Below, one piece after another: positions 1-8,109 of a stretch of DNA of 44,122 nt. The translations under genes were made by a program, and so were the position numbers. Origin of the DNA: Bacillota bacterium (GTDB lineage Bacteria > Bacillota > Clostridia > Saccharofermentanales > DTU023). Numbering within the stretch: the first letter of the stretch is position 1; every line of letters starts with the position of its first letter. The stretch lies in NCBI GenBank assembly GCA_023622515.1, contig JAMNZB010000071.1:1-44122 (forward strand). Reading direction: 5' to 3'. The notes beneath the pieces were generated by a model. The model worked only from the letters and a program-made list of their open reading frames with translations. It had not been told where the DNA came from and made no database searches.

Positions 1-93
1 GCTCTTATTCTTTTCTTGCACACTTTTTTCTGCTACGCTTGAACTGAAAATACGACTTTGAGGAGATGCCTTTCTTCATTTTTCCTCCAGTTT

Positions 94-354
94 GCTTTTC
101 AGATCTCTTTTTTTCTCATCCTTAGTTAACAGAGCCGGCATTTCAGCTCTCTTTTTTCTCATCCTTAGTCAACAGAGCCGCTTTTCAGCTCTCTTTTTTT
201 CTCATCCTTAGTTAACGGAGCCGGCATTTCAGATCTCTTTTTTTCTCATCTTTAGTCAACAGAGCCGGCTTTTCAGCTCTCTTTTTTTCTCATCTTTAGT
301 TAACAGAGCCGCATTTCAGATCTCTTTTTTCCTCATCTTTAGTTAACAGAGCCC
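94..354. repeat. Six tandem copies of a 43/44-bp unit
   Basis: Six near-identical units run head to tail at about 94-137, 138-180, 181-223, 224-267, 268-311 and 312-354. Each contains TTTCAGMTCTC, a T-run, CTCATC, TTAGTYAACAGAGCC. Differences are single bases (A/C in CAGMTC, C/T in CATYTTTAG) and the T-run length. The unit length is not a multiple of three, so no frame is kept through the array. It lies just past the 3' end of the exporter permease. Function unknown. The 380 bases before that gene hold nothing else I can support. Confidence 0.9.
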
Positions 355-380
355 TTAGTTGTTTTGGAATCGTCTAACCC

Positions 381-2621
381 TTACTCCATCCTCTCGAAAA
401 CTTCAGCTAGGGATAACTCCCTTGTTTTTCTGCTTTGCATGACATAAATAAGGGTGTAGCTGGCTAAACCGCTGACCACGATTAGGGGGTAAATCCAAGA
501 GGCTGTGTAAAATTCAATCCAACCGAGATATTGTGTCACAATCAGCCTTAAAATGAGCTTGACCAAAAAATAACAGATAGGCAGGCTGATCAAGAAGGAA
601 AAGACCAGCACCAGCCCGGTCGTAACATGGTAGAGATTGTTAATTTCCTTGTCTTCATAGCCTAAAATTTTGAGCATGGCGATAGACTTTTGGTTTCGTT
701 CCACGACCTGTTTGGAAAGGACATAGATTAGTACAAAGAATAAGATTACGGCAAAAGCGGCCATGAGCTTAAAAAACTGCCCCATAGAGTCCAATATTTG
801 ATTTAAAGAAAGGATCCAATCGCCCTCTGTACGGACGGCGGCAATGAAAATATCCTTCAGACCTTTAAGTTCATGATCGCTTAGATAGCCGGTAAAATAC
901 TCTTTATTGCAATCGAAAATGGTCCGGAAATCATCTAGGGAGACAAATATGGTAAAGGTGGCCGGATAGTAAACGCTGCCGCCTAGCTCAAAACGGTAGG
1001 TATCATCCGTATATTTTTTACTCAGTTCAACAAGGTCGCCCTTCTTCAAGCCGAATTTGCTCACCAGACCGTGGGAGAAAATGGCCTTTTCGCTCTCCAG
1101 TTCCCGGCTGACCTCAGGCAAAAAACGGGAATCCTCTTCCAGACCGAATATCATAACTTTAGAATCTTCCAATTCCAGACCTAAAGCGGCGAATTTTTCT
1201 GCCCCCTCATCTTCTATTTCCACAGGTAGACGCAAAATATATTGGTAGGCCGAGATTTGATTAGCCATGACCTCTTCCCGATGGTGGTCCAGCGAAGGAG
1301 GCAAAATCAGGGAAAAATTCATCAGTAAGCTACCGAGCAAAATACCCAGTAGTAAGAGCAAGTAGGTCGATGTATTTTGAATAATAATCCTCAAGCGGAA
1401 ACGGCTAATAAAGGATAATTTACCTAAGTGAACAGCATTTTTCTGCTTGCGCCGGCTTAAATCATGGCGTAAAAACTTTTGGATGGGTAAATCTAGGGAA
1501 GAGGCTAAATAGCCGTAAATAATTAGCAGAACAAGGATAATCGGGCCGACAGTTGTTAAGAGGAAGGCCTTGGCATTCCATAAGACCGGACCGGGGATCA
1601 GGGAGTAGCTTTCGGTATAAATATGGACAAAATAATCTTTCAAAAGAGTATAGCCCAAGATATTTCCCAGTAGAGCTCCAAGGAAGGTAGCCAGGAGGGG
1701 GAGGAGGGAATAGTGGAGAATCAGTTCTTTCTTTGTATAACCTAGAGCCCGTAAACTACCAATGGATTTTGCCTCCAATTCCAGAGTACTTCGCATCACA
1801 ATAGCGTATACGAAGGCGATAATCAGGACTAGGATGTAAAAGAAAACCAGCATAGCAATCCGGTCGTTGCCAAAGTCTTCGCCAGCAAAGCGAATGGCCT
1901 GGTTATCGGACTGGCGGACAAAGTCTTTAATCAAGGCGTGCTTTTTCACAAGGTTGAGAATATGGTCAGCTAAATCATTCTTTTCCCGGGGAGACAAATC
2001 CGGATTGTGGTTTTTCCAGGCATACGTGTAGTGGAAGTCGTTATATTTCAACTCTTCAAAGGCTTTTTGCCGGACACAGGCCACGCCAAAATGGGTGTTG
2101 TCAAACATACCGTCGGTATTATTCTTAAAGAGGCAGCTGTAATCCGAAAAGGCAACAAGCCCGCAAACCCGAAAAACTTTTCCGCCGAGTGTAAGCTTGG
2201 AGCCGACCTCATAGCCGTTATTGCCGGCAAACAAGCGTTCCAGGACAAGTTCTTCATCAGTTTCGGGCATGGCCCCTTCCAAGAGGGCTAGCCGATTTAT
2301 TTCTTCTCGGACAGGGTAAACCCGGAGGGTGCAGTCTTTTTTTATCTCTATGTCCTTGTTAAATAAGGGAAAGATTGTGAGTTCTTCTTTTTCCAGGGCC
2401 TTGGCCAGAGATTTGGGCATTTTTCTCAGTAATTCAAAATGCCCGTCTTCAATCTTGTATTCTTCAAAGCTGCTGTCGTATTTGACGCTTAAGGACTGCT
2501 CAGCGACCAAAAAGCCGGATGTGATAGAAACCGAAAGGATCAGGAATAACAAAATCGCGATAAATTTACCGGCGCTAGCGGCCAACATTCTGAGAATACG
2601 TTTATTTAAAGGATTTGCCAC
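381..2621 (-). CDS. FtsX/MacB-type ABC transporter permease
   Basis: Large integral membrane subunit of an ABC exporter, about 746 residues. A hydrophobic segment lies near the N-terminus (FIAILLFLILSV), followed by a large extracytoplasmic domain. A first FtsX-type membrane block follows (VFFYILVLIIAFVYAIVM onward), including the characteristic SIGSLRALGY loop. After a second soluble part comes a second FtsX block with KSIAMLKILGY. This duplicated layout is typical of lipoprotein, peptide or drug exporters of the MacB/LolC superfamily. The start chosen is GTG at 2621, about 10 bases after AAGGAGG; an upstream TTG at 2654 is possible but would put the ribosome site inside the gene. It follows its ATPase gene by about 60 bases and should form one complex with it. 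Substrate not identifiable. Confidence 0.88.
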   Translation of the reverse strand: MANPLNKRILRMLAASAGKFIAILLFLILSVSITSGFLVAEQSLSVKYDSSFEEYKIEDGHFELLRKMPKSLAKALEKEELTIFPLFNKDIEIKKDCTLRVYPVREEINRLALLEGAMPETDEELVLERLFAGNNGYEVGSKLTLGGKVFRVCGLVAFSDYSCLFKNNTDGMFDNTHFGVACVRQKAFEELKYNDFHYTYAWKNHNPDLSPREKNDLADHILNLVKKHALIKDFVRQSDNQAIRFAGEDFGNDRIAMLVFFYILVLIIAFVYAIVMRSTLELEAKSIGSLRALGYTKKELILHYSLLPLLATFLGALLGNILGYTLLKDYFVHIYTESYSLIPGPVLWNAKAFLLTTVGPIILVLLIIYGYLASSLDLPIQKFLRHDLSRRKQKNAVHLGKLSFISRFRLRIIIQNTSTYLLLLLGILLGSLLMNFSLILPPSLDHHREEVMANQISAYQYILRLPVEIEDEGAEKFAALGLELEDSKVMIFGLEEDSRFLPEVSRELESEKAIFSHGLVSKFGLKKGDLVELSKKYTDDTYRFELGGSVYYPATFTIFVSLDDFRTIFDCNKEYFTGYLSDHELKGLKDIFIAAVRTEGDWILSLNQILDSMGQFFKLMAAFAVILFFVLIYVLSKQVVERNQKSIAMLKILGYEDKEINNLYHVTTGLVLVFSFLISLPICYFLVKLILRLIVTQYLGWIEFYTASWIYPLIVVSGLASYTLIYVMQSRKTRELSLAEVFERME

Positions 2622-2683
2622 AATACTTTTCCCTCCTTTTCTACTTGCCGGCAAGAGATCGCTTGTACTCGGCTCCTAGCCGC

Positions 2684-3382
2684 TTACCAAGTAATCGCAG
2701 CGGCTCTTTGTTTGTTCATATTTTTTTCATCACTGCGAATAGCCCCGTCATGCAAGCGGATAATTTGATCCGCCATTCCCTGAATGGCCTCATTGTGGGT
2801 GACGATCATCATGGTGCAGGCGTATTTTTGGTTCACTTTTTCCAAGAGAGCCAAGATTTCTTTTGAGGTCTTGTAATCCAGGGCTCCGGTAGGTTCATCA
2901 CAGAGGAGGAGGTCAGGATTTTTCACCACCGCACGACCGATAGCTGTACGCTGCTGCTCGCCTCCGGATAATTGGGAGGGGAGCTGGTCTTGTCTTTCCC
3001 AAAGGCCCAGGGTATGCAACAAGTCATCTATATCTAAAGGCTCATCGCTTAAATAGGCTCCGCTTTCGATATTCTCTTTTAAAGTAAGGTTAGGAATGAG
3101 ATTATAGGATTGAAAGACATAACCCAGTCGTTTTCGGCGGTAACGCTCCAGCATTTTTTCGCTCTGGCCGCCGATGTCCATACCATCAAAATAAAAGGAG
3201 CCTTTATCCGCAGTCTCTATTCCGCCAATAATGTTCAGCAGGGTTGATTTTCCGGAACCGGAGGGCCCCAGCAAGGTGCAAATATCTCCCCGTTCTACTT
3301 GAAAGGAAACATTTTTTAAGACATCAAGGGCATAATCTCCGGTGTGAAATGATTTGCAAATATTCTTTACTTCCAGTAACAT
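2684..3382 (-). CDS. MacB/LolD-type ABC transporter ATPase
   Basis: Nucleotide-binding subunit of 232 residues, the usual length for this family. It has the Walker A motif GPSGSGKST near residue 38, the Q-loop in VFQSYNLIP, the signature LSGGEQQR, Walker [13 protein letters not shown] and the switch histidine in [14 protein letters not shown] is typical of the LolD/MacB branch. It is the first gene of a two-gene minus-strand operon with the FtsX permease and is well supported by GGGGAGGAG before its ATG. The leader carries a perfect 11-bp-arm palindrome (3443-3468) of the type also found at feoA, so the exporter may respond to metal. Export of a metallophore, as for the MacB-like PvdT system, is possible but unproven. 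Confidence 0.93.
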   Translation of the reverse strand: MLLEVKNICKSFHTGDYALDVLKNVSFQVERGDICTLLGPSGSGKSTLLNIIGGIETADKGSFYFDGMDIGGQSEKMLERYRRKRLGYVFQSYNLIPNLTLKENIESGAYLSDEPLDIDDLLHTLGLWERQDQLPSQLSGGEQQRTAIGRAVVKNPDLLLCDEPTGALDYKTSKEILALLEKVNQKYACTMMIVTHNEAIQGMADQIIRLHDGAIRSDEKNMNKQRAAAITW

Positions 3383-3442
3383 CCTAGCTTTTTCTCCTCC
3401 CCAGTCTAGTTAAAAGGGAAAACAATCATTTTTACTTAATTA

Positions 3443-3468
3443 CTTAAGTTAGCCACCGCTAACTTAAG
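3443..3468. promoter_or_regulatory. TTAGC palindrome (site 1), predicted metal-responsive operator
   Basis: A perfect inverted repeat with arms CTTAAGTTAGC and GCTAACTTAAG around the spacer CACC. It is the most symmetric of five sites of the form TTAGC-N4-RCTAA in the window. It lies about 12 bases downstream of a predicted minus-strand -10 box and 60 bases before the exporter ATPase start, where a repressor would act. Resemblance to DtxR/IdeR boxes is partial: those share TTAG/CTAA half sites, but the spacing here differs. Confidence 0.7.
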
Positions 3469-3480
3469 CTGATGAGCTTA

Positions 3481-3509
3481 ACTTTAATACGATTTGTTTT
3501 TAATTACAA
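3481..3509 (-). promoter_or_regulatory. Predicted sigma-A promoter for the exporter operon
   Basis: On the minus strand TTGTAA (3509-3504) is followed after 17 bases by TAAAGT (3486-3481). Neither box is perfect, but spacing and the position upstream of the palindrome fit the arrangement seen at the other three palindrome-bearing promoters. Confidence 0.4.
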
Positions 3510-3527
3510 GACTATTTGGAAAAATTT

Positions 3528-3584
3528 GTTGGCGTAAGGAAATTGTAGGTTTCAAAAAGAGATGAAAAATTGGGAAAGAGAAAG
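3528..3584 (+). repeat. Dispersed repeat copy, partner of the element at 33642
   Basis: About 55 bases starting GTTGGCGTAAGG and containing TTGTAGGTTT, AGATGAAAAA and GGGAAAGAG match the left arm of the inverted element at 33642-33696 with only scattered differences. Only one arm is present here. It may be a solo end of a former insertion sequence or small non-autonomous element. The rest of the 333-base gap between the exporter and araC holds promoters and operators listed separately. Confidence 0.7.
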
Positions 3585-3593
3585 CTGCAAAAA

Positions 3594-3622
3594 TTGCTGT
3601 ATAAAATAAATTTTGCTAAAAT
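3594..3622 (+). promoter_or_regulatory. Predicted promoter of the araC-type gene
   Basis: TTGCTG (3594-3599) and TAAAAT (3617-3622) are separated by 17 bases. A TTAGC palindrome begins five bases after the -10 box, so binding there should block initiation. Confidence 0.5.
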
Positions 3623-3627
3623 AATTT

Positions 3628-3645
3628 TATTAGCTTAGGCTAACT
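3628..3645. promoter_or_regulatory. TTAGC palindrome (site 2), predicted operator
   Basis: TATTAGC and GCTAACT arms flank the spacer TTAG. It sits just downstream of the predicted araC -10 box, the same position as at feoA. By shared motif it is predicted to be bound by the same metal-responsive repressor. Confidence 0.65.
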
Positions 3646-3715
3646 CGATTTTTGTTCTGCCTTCACCTGACGTCCGGTCAAGAGATAAGTGCATAAGAGT
3701 GTAATTTAGTATAAC

Positions 3716-4741
3716 GTGAACGATTGTGAAGAAAAACTTAGCCTGCCGACCCCGGAACAACTTTACGGTAAAGGCACTGACAAACAAGAGGGCAATCAAT
3801 ATCGGTCTGTCTACAAGACTGAGACAGCTAAGGGTACTGCAATTGCCACTCGCTATAAAGTTATGCCCGGTATTGAAATTTACTATAATGATATTCATAT
3901 TGATGGTGGTCTTGATTATAGCGATATCTCCTGGCCTGAACAGGATATTATGGTTATCCAGCATTGTCGCGTAGGGCGCTTTCAGTGTGAGTTTCCAAGT
4001 GGAGATTGTACCTATCTCGGACCCGGTGACTTGGCTGTTAATATGCTTTCTAACCAAGTAAGTAGTTCCTGGTATCCTCTGGCCCATTATCATGGCATCT
4101 CCATAATGATTGATTTGGAGACTGCAGACCGAGTGATTAAAGAAGTTGCGGAATTGGTCAGACTCAAGGAAGTCAACCTATATGCCCTGCGTGATAAACT
4201 CTGCTCTGATAATCGCTGTTTTATCATGAGGACGACAGCGGCACTGGAGTATGTTTTTACGGGATTATATTCTTTTTGTGAAGAAGACCGTATTAAGATT
4301 TTTCCCTTGAAAATTTTAGAATTGCTTCTCTTTTTAGAGACTGCAAGCAAAAATAATGTGGAAGAAAAACGCCTGTATTTTCATCCGCCCCAGGTAAAGA
4401 CCATTAAAATGATTGAACAGTATCTGACAGAGGATTTGAAACGTCGGCCTACACTCAAGGAATTATCTCTGCAATTTAACATTTCTCTGACCGCAATGAA
4501 GACCTGTTTTCGCGAGATTTACGGAACCTCTATTTATCAATATAGCAAGCAATATCGTTTGCAGGCTGCGGCAACGCTGCTACGCGAGACAAACTTGAAC
4601 ATTGCGGAAATCTCCGACCATGTAGGTTATCAAAGTCCCAGTAAGTTTTCAGCGGCCTTTCATAAGGTGATGGGCAAAACACCATCCGATTATAGAAAAA
4701 GTTTTTGTCCGAATGGAACGATAACAGCCCCTTTGGCATAA
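3716..4741 (+). CDS. AraC-family transcriptional regulator (PchR/YbtA-like arrangement)
   Basis: A 341-residue regulator. The N-terminal two thirds is a sensor-like region without a family I can name precisely. The C-terminal part from about residue 225 is an AraC DNA-binding domain with two helix-turn-helix units: LKELSLQFNISLTAMKTCFR, then IAEISDHVGYQSPSKFSAAF and the closing GKTPSDYRK. GTG at 3716 is the only start after an in-frame stop upstream, but it has a poor ribosome site. It precedes a metal/peptide importer operon, with a terminator and a new promoter between. Known AraC regulators in this arrangement (PchR, YbtA) respond to an imported siderophore, so this one may sense the importer's substrate; that is inference. 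Confidence 0.9.
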   Translation: MNDCEEKLSLPTPEQLYGKGTDKQEGNQYRSVYKTETAKGTAIATRYKVMPGIEIYYNDIHIDGGLDYSDISWPEQDIMVIQHCRVGRFQCEFPSGDCTYLGPGDLAVNMLSNQVSSSWYPLAHYHGISIMIDLETADRVIKEVAELVRLKEVNLYALRDKLCSDNRCFIMRTTAALEYVFTGLYSFCEEDRIKIFPLKILELLLFLETASKNNVEEKRLYFHPPQVKTIKMIEQYLTEDLKRRPTLKELSLQFNISLTAMKTCFREIYGTSIYQYSKQYRLQAAATLLRETNLNIAEISDHVGYQSPSKFSAAFHKVMGKTPSDYRKSFCPNGTITAPLA

Positions 4742-4779
4742 CAGAGTAAACAAGCCTCATGGTACAATTTTTTTGAAGC

Positions 4780-4812
4780 AAGACTTGCGTTGTTTCCGCA
4801 AGTCTTTCATTT
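4780..4812 (+). terminator. Terminator after the araC-type gene
   Basis: Stem AAGACTTGCG / CGCAAGTCTT with a seven-base loop, followed by TCATTTTA. The stem is perfect but the U-tract is interrupted, so termination may be partial. Confidence 0.65.
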
Positions 4813-4818
4813 TACAAA
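4790..4818 (+). promoter_or_regulatory. Predicted promoter of the first importer operon
   Basis: TTGTTT (4790-4795) and TACAAA (4813-4818) are spaced by 17 bases and overlap the araC terminator. A TTAGC palindrome starts three bases downstream. The boxes are weak, as expected where an activator such as the adjacent AraC-type protein is needed. Confidence 0.4.
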
Positions 4819-4821
4819 CTA

Positions 4822-4839
4822 AGTTAGCAAAGACTAACC
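4822..4839. promoter_or_regulatory. TTAGC palindrome (site 3), predicted operator
   Basis: AGTTAGC and ACTAACC arms flank the spacer AAAG. The site is in the gap between the regulator gene and the first permease, about 22 bases before the permease start, so the transporter operon has its own predicted repressor site. Confidence 0.65.
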
Positions 4840-4860
4840 AAAGCTAAAACAAAATTTGAA

Positions 4861-5826
4861 ATGTGTGTATTTATGAATGGGGCCTGGTTAAAATTTTTTG
4901 TCAAAAAGCAAGTAGCGATAATGTTGACCCTGCTGTTTGTTACAATACTGTCCTTCCTCCTCATGCGCCTTTCTCCTGTTGATCCGGCAGTTGCTTATGT
5001 CCGAAGGGGCTCCCCTGTGGTGACTGAGGAAATGGTCGAAGAGGCACGGGTTCAACTTGGCTTTAATGCTCCCTTGCCGAGACAATATTTGAATTGGCTG
5101 AAGCGGGTTTTTCGGGGGGATTTGGGAGCCAGTTTGGTTACCGGCCGCCCGGTTATTAAAGAATTGGCTAAGGTTTTGCCCGTTACACTTAGAGTAGTTG
5201 CCTTGACAGCTGTTTTAATGATTCCGGGCTCTGTCATTGTTGCTTGCCTGGGCAGCATGACGTCCTCTCTTGTTGTCACTTTTCTTATTTCTGTATTGTA
5301 TATCATGGGTGTTTCTATTCCCTCCTTTTTTCTGGCTAGCCTATTCCAAGATGTTTTTTCTGTTTCTTTAGGCTGTTTTACTATCGTTGGTAATCAAGGG
5401 ATATGGCGCTATCTTCCCTCAGCAATATGTCTATCTGTTTCCGGAATTGCCCTCTACGGGTCCCTGTTGCAGAAAGCTCTTGAACGTGAGCTTAGCCAAG
5501 ATTGGGCCGACTATGCCAGATGTCGCGGGCTCTCAGATATCCGCATGCTCCTTTACCATGCCCTCCCCGGAGCGTTGGTTGATCTTCTTCCCAGCTTTGC
5601 GCAAAGCCTTGGTCTTGCCCTGGCGGGGGCATGTATTGTAGAGCGGGTCTTCTCTTTGCCGGGTCTTGGCTATTTTGTGATTGAGAGTGTACTCAATCGC
5701 GACTCCAACTCCATTCATGCTGCTGTATTAGTTTTTGCCTTAGTTCTTTCCCTGTTGGATTTTTTGGCCGAAATTTTACAGCGTCTGTTGACCAAAGGGG
5801 AGGAGAAAGGCGAGGTGATTAAATGA
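4861..5826 (+). CDS. Nickel/peptide-type ABC transporter permease, DppB/NikB-like
   Basis: First of two membrane subunits of an importer of the peptide/nickel class. About 321 residues, with an N-terminal membrane segment after FVKKQVAIML, the conserved GDLGASLVTGRPV region and a cytoplasmic EAA-type loop (DWADYARCRGLSDIRMLLYHALPG) that contacts the ATPases. The C-terminal part IVERVFSLPGLGYFVIESVLNRDS matches this permease family closely. The start is uncertain between ATG 4861 and ATG 4873 because neither has a clear ribosome site. Its stop overlaps the next gene by four bases (ATGA), so the two are probably translationally coupled. The operon context (palindrome, AraC-type regulator, methyltransferase) favours a metal chelate over free peptides as substrate, by inference. 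Confidence 0.93.
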   Translation: MCVFMNGAWLKFFVKKQVAIMLTLLFVTILSFLLMRLSPVDPAVAYVRRGSPVVTEEMVEEARVQLGFNAPLPRQYLNWLKRVFRGDLGASLVTGRPVIKELAKVLPVTLRVVALTAVLMIPGSVIVACLGSMTSSLVVTFLISVLYIMGVSIPSFFLASLFQDVFSVSLGCFTIVGNQGIWRYLPSAICLSVSGIALYGSLLQKALERELSQDWADYARCRGLSDIRMLLYHALPGALVDLLPSFAQSLGLALAGACIVERVFSLPGLGYFVIESVLNRDSNSIHAAVLVFALVLSLLDFLAEILQRLLTKGEEKGEVIK

Positions 5827-6623
5827 GACGGGCTTTTATAAAGGTACTCTATTTTTTGCCGGCCATCCTGCTCCTTGCTTTTTTTGCCTTAGGCTTTTTG
5901 CTTGCCCCTAATAATCCTTACAAGGTGAATCCGGCCAATCGATATGGCCAAGCAAGCGATCAATACCCTCTTGGAACTGACCAGCTGGGCCGCTGTCTAT
6001 TATCTCGCCTTTTACATTCCGGGAAAACAACACTAGGCATAGTTGTAGCTGCATCCGTGCCGGTCATGGCCTTTGGACTGCTATTCGGACTACTTATTGC
6101 TGCAAACGATAAATTAAGCGGTTTTTTCTGGGAGCAAATTATAGCTGCCGTTACGGCCCTTCCTCCTTTAGCCTATTTGATTGTTTTTATTGCAGCATGG
6201 GGAAACGGCATATTCACGATGCTTGTAGCAATTAGTATTTCTCTGCTTTTGCGTTTGCTGAAGCTGGTCAAATCCCGAGCTAATGGTGAAATGAAAAAGA
6301 GCTATGTATTATGTGCTATTGCCTCGGGAGCGAGCAAGGCGAGTCTTCTCTTTTATCAGATTCTTCCCAATTTAATCTGGGATGCTGTCCACTTTGTTTG
6401 CCTATCTTGCGCTGACATGATTCTTGCCATTGCCGGTTTCTCCTTTATTGGCTTGGGGCTAGGGGACAATATAGTGGACTGGGGGCAGATGATTTCTGAA
6501 GGGCGGAATTCCCTTATTGCCCATCCGACACTTTCCCTTTGGCCCGCTCTAGCTATAGTTTTATGTACGCTTGCCTTTCGCTTGCTGGGACAGGCCCTGG
6601 AAAGGTGGTTTCTCCGTGATTGA
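5823..6623 (+). CDS. Nickel/peptide-type ABC transporter permease, DppC/NikC-like
   Basis: Second membrane subunit, 266 residues. It shows the family's N-terminal block NPYKVNPANRYGQASDQYPLGTDQLGR followed closely by LLSRLLHSGKTTLGI. Five or so hydrophobic segments follow, and the C-terminal signature FSFIGLGLGDNIVDWGQMISEGR. The LGTDQLGR element is a hallmark of DppC-like permeases. It overlaps the upstream permease by ATGA and the downstream ATPase by eight bases, so the complex is made from one tightly coupled message. No unusual features seen. Confidence 0.93.
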   Translation: MRRAFIKVLYFLPAILLLAFFALGFLLAPNNPYKVNPANRYGQASDQYPLGTDQLGRCLLSRLLHSGKTTLGIVVAASVPVMAFGLLFGLLIAANDKLSGFFWEQIIAAVTALPPLAYLIVFIAAWGNGIFTMLVAISISLLLRLLKLVKSRANGEMKKSYVLCAIASGASKASLLFYQILPNLIWDAVHFVCLSCADMILAIAGFSFIGLGLGDNIVDWGQMISEGRNSLIAHPTLSLWPALAIVLCTLAFRLLGQALERWFLRD

Positions 6624-7404
6624 AGTGAAGGACTTATCGGTGCAGGCTGGAGATAGTTTTTTACTGAAAAATATTAGCCTTGTGCTTTCCAAAGGGGAGG
6701 CCGTTGGACTTACCGGAGCAAGTGGTGCCGGAAAAAGCACCTTGCTTCGCACCTTGTTCGGGATTCTTCCACGAAGCTGCCGAATGACAGCTAAGGCTCT
6801 AGCGGTTGATGGCATTAACTTAAGCACTTTATCAAGACGAAAGCACCGTGACCTGTGTGGGAAAGTCCTAGGCTTTATCCCTCAAAAACCGATGACTGCC
6901 TTTAACCGCAGGAAAAAAATCGGCAACCAGCTGCTTGAAAGTATTTGCCTAAGAATGAATAAGCCAAAAAAAGAGGCTATGGAAATCATAATTGAGGCCA
7001 TGGAAAAAACAAGGTTAACGGACCCTTGTCGCCTAATGGCCTCTTATCCCGGGCAATTATCCGGCGGTATGCTTCAGCGTGTAGCCATAGCAGTTCTGCT
7101 GGCCATGGACCCGGCATATATTTTGGCCGATGAACCCACTTCTGCCCTAGACGAGGAAAACCGAAATGTCCTTTTAGAGTTACTGCGGAAACAACAATCA
7201 CAAACAGGAATTCTGCTGGTTTCGCATGACGTTGAAGCCCTCCAAATACTTTGCAGCAGAGTCTATGTCTTGGATCAGGGTCAGCTGATTGAAGAGGCCC
7301 ATATGTCCACTCTTTTGTCTCAACCGCAGGCCGAGTGGACGAAATCTTTTGCCGAAACCTATTGGGCTATGAGAAGGGGAACGGGGTCATGGAAGGATTT
7401 GTAG
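6616..7404 (+). CDS. Nickel/peptide-type ABC transporter ATPase, NikD/DppD-like
   Basis: Nucleotide-binding subunit of 262 residues. Walker A is GASGAGKST at residues 34-42, the Q-loop region is FIPQKPMTAFNR, the signature is LSGGMLQR, Walker B is YILADEPTSALD and the switch histidine is in LVSHDVE. GTG at 6616 was chosen because GGAAAGGTGG precedes it by seven bases; a longer in-frame start at 6571 lies deep inside the permease gene. It is shorter than most DppD proteins and lacks the C-terminal extension with the HPYT and cysteine motifs that contributes to a 4Fe-4S site in many relatives. It pairs with the next ATPase. Confidence 0.92.
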   Translation: MIEVKDLSVQAGDSFLLKNISLVLSKGEAVGLTGASGAGKSTLLRTLFGILPRSCRMTAKALAVDGINLSTLSRRKHRDLCGKVLGFIPQKPMTAFNRRKKIGNQLLESICLRMNKPKKEAMEIIIEAMEKTRLTDPCRLMASYPGQLSGGMLQRVAIAVLLAMDPAYILADEPTSALDEENRNVLLELLRKQQSQTGILLVSHDVEALQILCSRVYVLDQGQLIEEAHMSTLLSQPQAEWTKSFAETYWAMRRGTGSWKDL

Positions 7405-8090
7405 GCAAAAAAATAGGGAAAGATTATCGCTCGCCAAAAGGTGAGAAACTATGCGTTTTGCAGGATATATCCTTCCACTGGAAACCGGGAGAATTCATAT
7501 CTCTAGTTGGTGAATCCGGGTCCGGAAAAAGCACTCTGGCCCGTCTAATTTCCGGTTTTGAAAAGCCAAGTAGTGGTTCTTTGCTATTTGAAGGTGAAGA
7601 TACAGGCTTATGGACAAAAAAAGACTGGCGAGTGCGGCGAGCCGAAATACAAGCGGTTTTTCAAGATGTGGGCGGAAGCATGAATCCCGCACTTAGCGTG
7701 CGTCAAAATTTGGAGATGGCCTTACGTTATCTGACGAACTTAAACCGAAAAGAACGCCACAATCGGATTAGTGAGCTGATGGAACTCACAAATATGGATG
7801 CCGGACTCCTTAAAGTTCCTGTTCGCAGACTTTCCGGTGGAGAGCAGCGTAGGCTTGCCTTGCTCCGCTGTATGGCCATTCGTCCTAAATATATGATTTT
7901 AGATGAGATACTAAGTGGTCTGGACCTGATTTCCGCTCATGCGGTTATGAATGTATTAGAGAGTTATCGGGATGCCTATTCCTGCGCCTTTTTCCTGATT
8001 ACTCATAATGTAAATAGTGCCTATCGCCTATCGCACAAAATCTTAACCATCCAATCCGGGAAAATTACCCGGGTTAGTATAAAAAAATGA
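7389..8090 (+). CDS. Nickel/peptide-type ABC transporter ATPase, NikE/DppF-like
   Basis: Second ATPase, 233 residues from ATG 7389, overlapping the first by 16 bases. Walker A is GESGSGKST, the Q-loop lies in AVFQDVGGSMNPALSV and the signature is LSGGEQRR. The Walker B/D-loop stretch reads MILDEILSGLD, where most relatives have DEPTSALD. The catalytic glutamate is retained and the proline is lost, so activity is probably kept. The switch histidine is in LITHNVN. Like its partner, it lacks the usual C-terminal oligopeptide extension. It ends about 19 bases before the binding-protein gene. Confidence 0.92.
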   Translation: MEGFVGKKIGKDYRSPKGEKLCVLQDISFHWKPGEFISLVGESGSGKSTLARLISGFEKPSSGSLLFEGEDTGLWTKKDWRVRRAEIQAVFQDVGGSMNPALSVRQNLEMALRYLTNLNRKERHNRISELMELTNMDAGLLKVPVRRLSGGEQRRLALLRCMAIRPKYMILDEILSGLDLISAHAVMNVLESYRDAYSCAFFLITHNVNSAYRLSHKILTIQSGKITRVSIKK

Positions 8091-8109
8091 ACAAAGGAGA
8101 AATGTTATT

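Noticed and set aside
5-79. 24-codon minus-strand frame with GGAGG before its ATG
   Set aside because: The ribosome site is good, but the peptide is very short, highly basic and unrecognised. It is mentioned only with the repeat.
94-354. Possible CRISPR array
   Set aside because: Units are contiguous, with no unique spacers between them, and no cas genes are present. The same applies to the repeats at 38416-38585.
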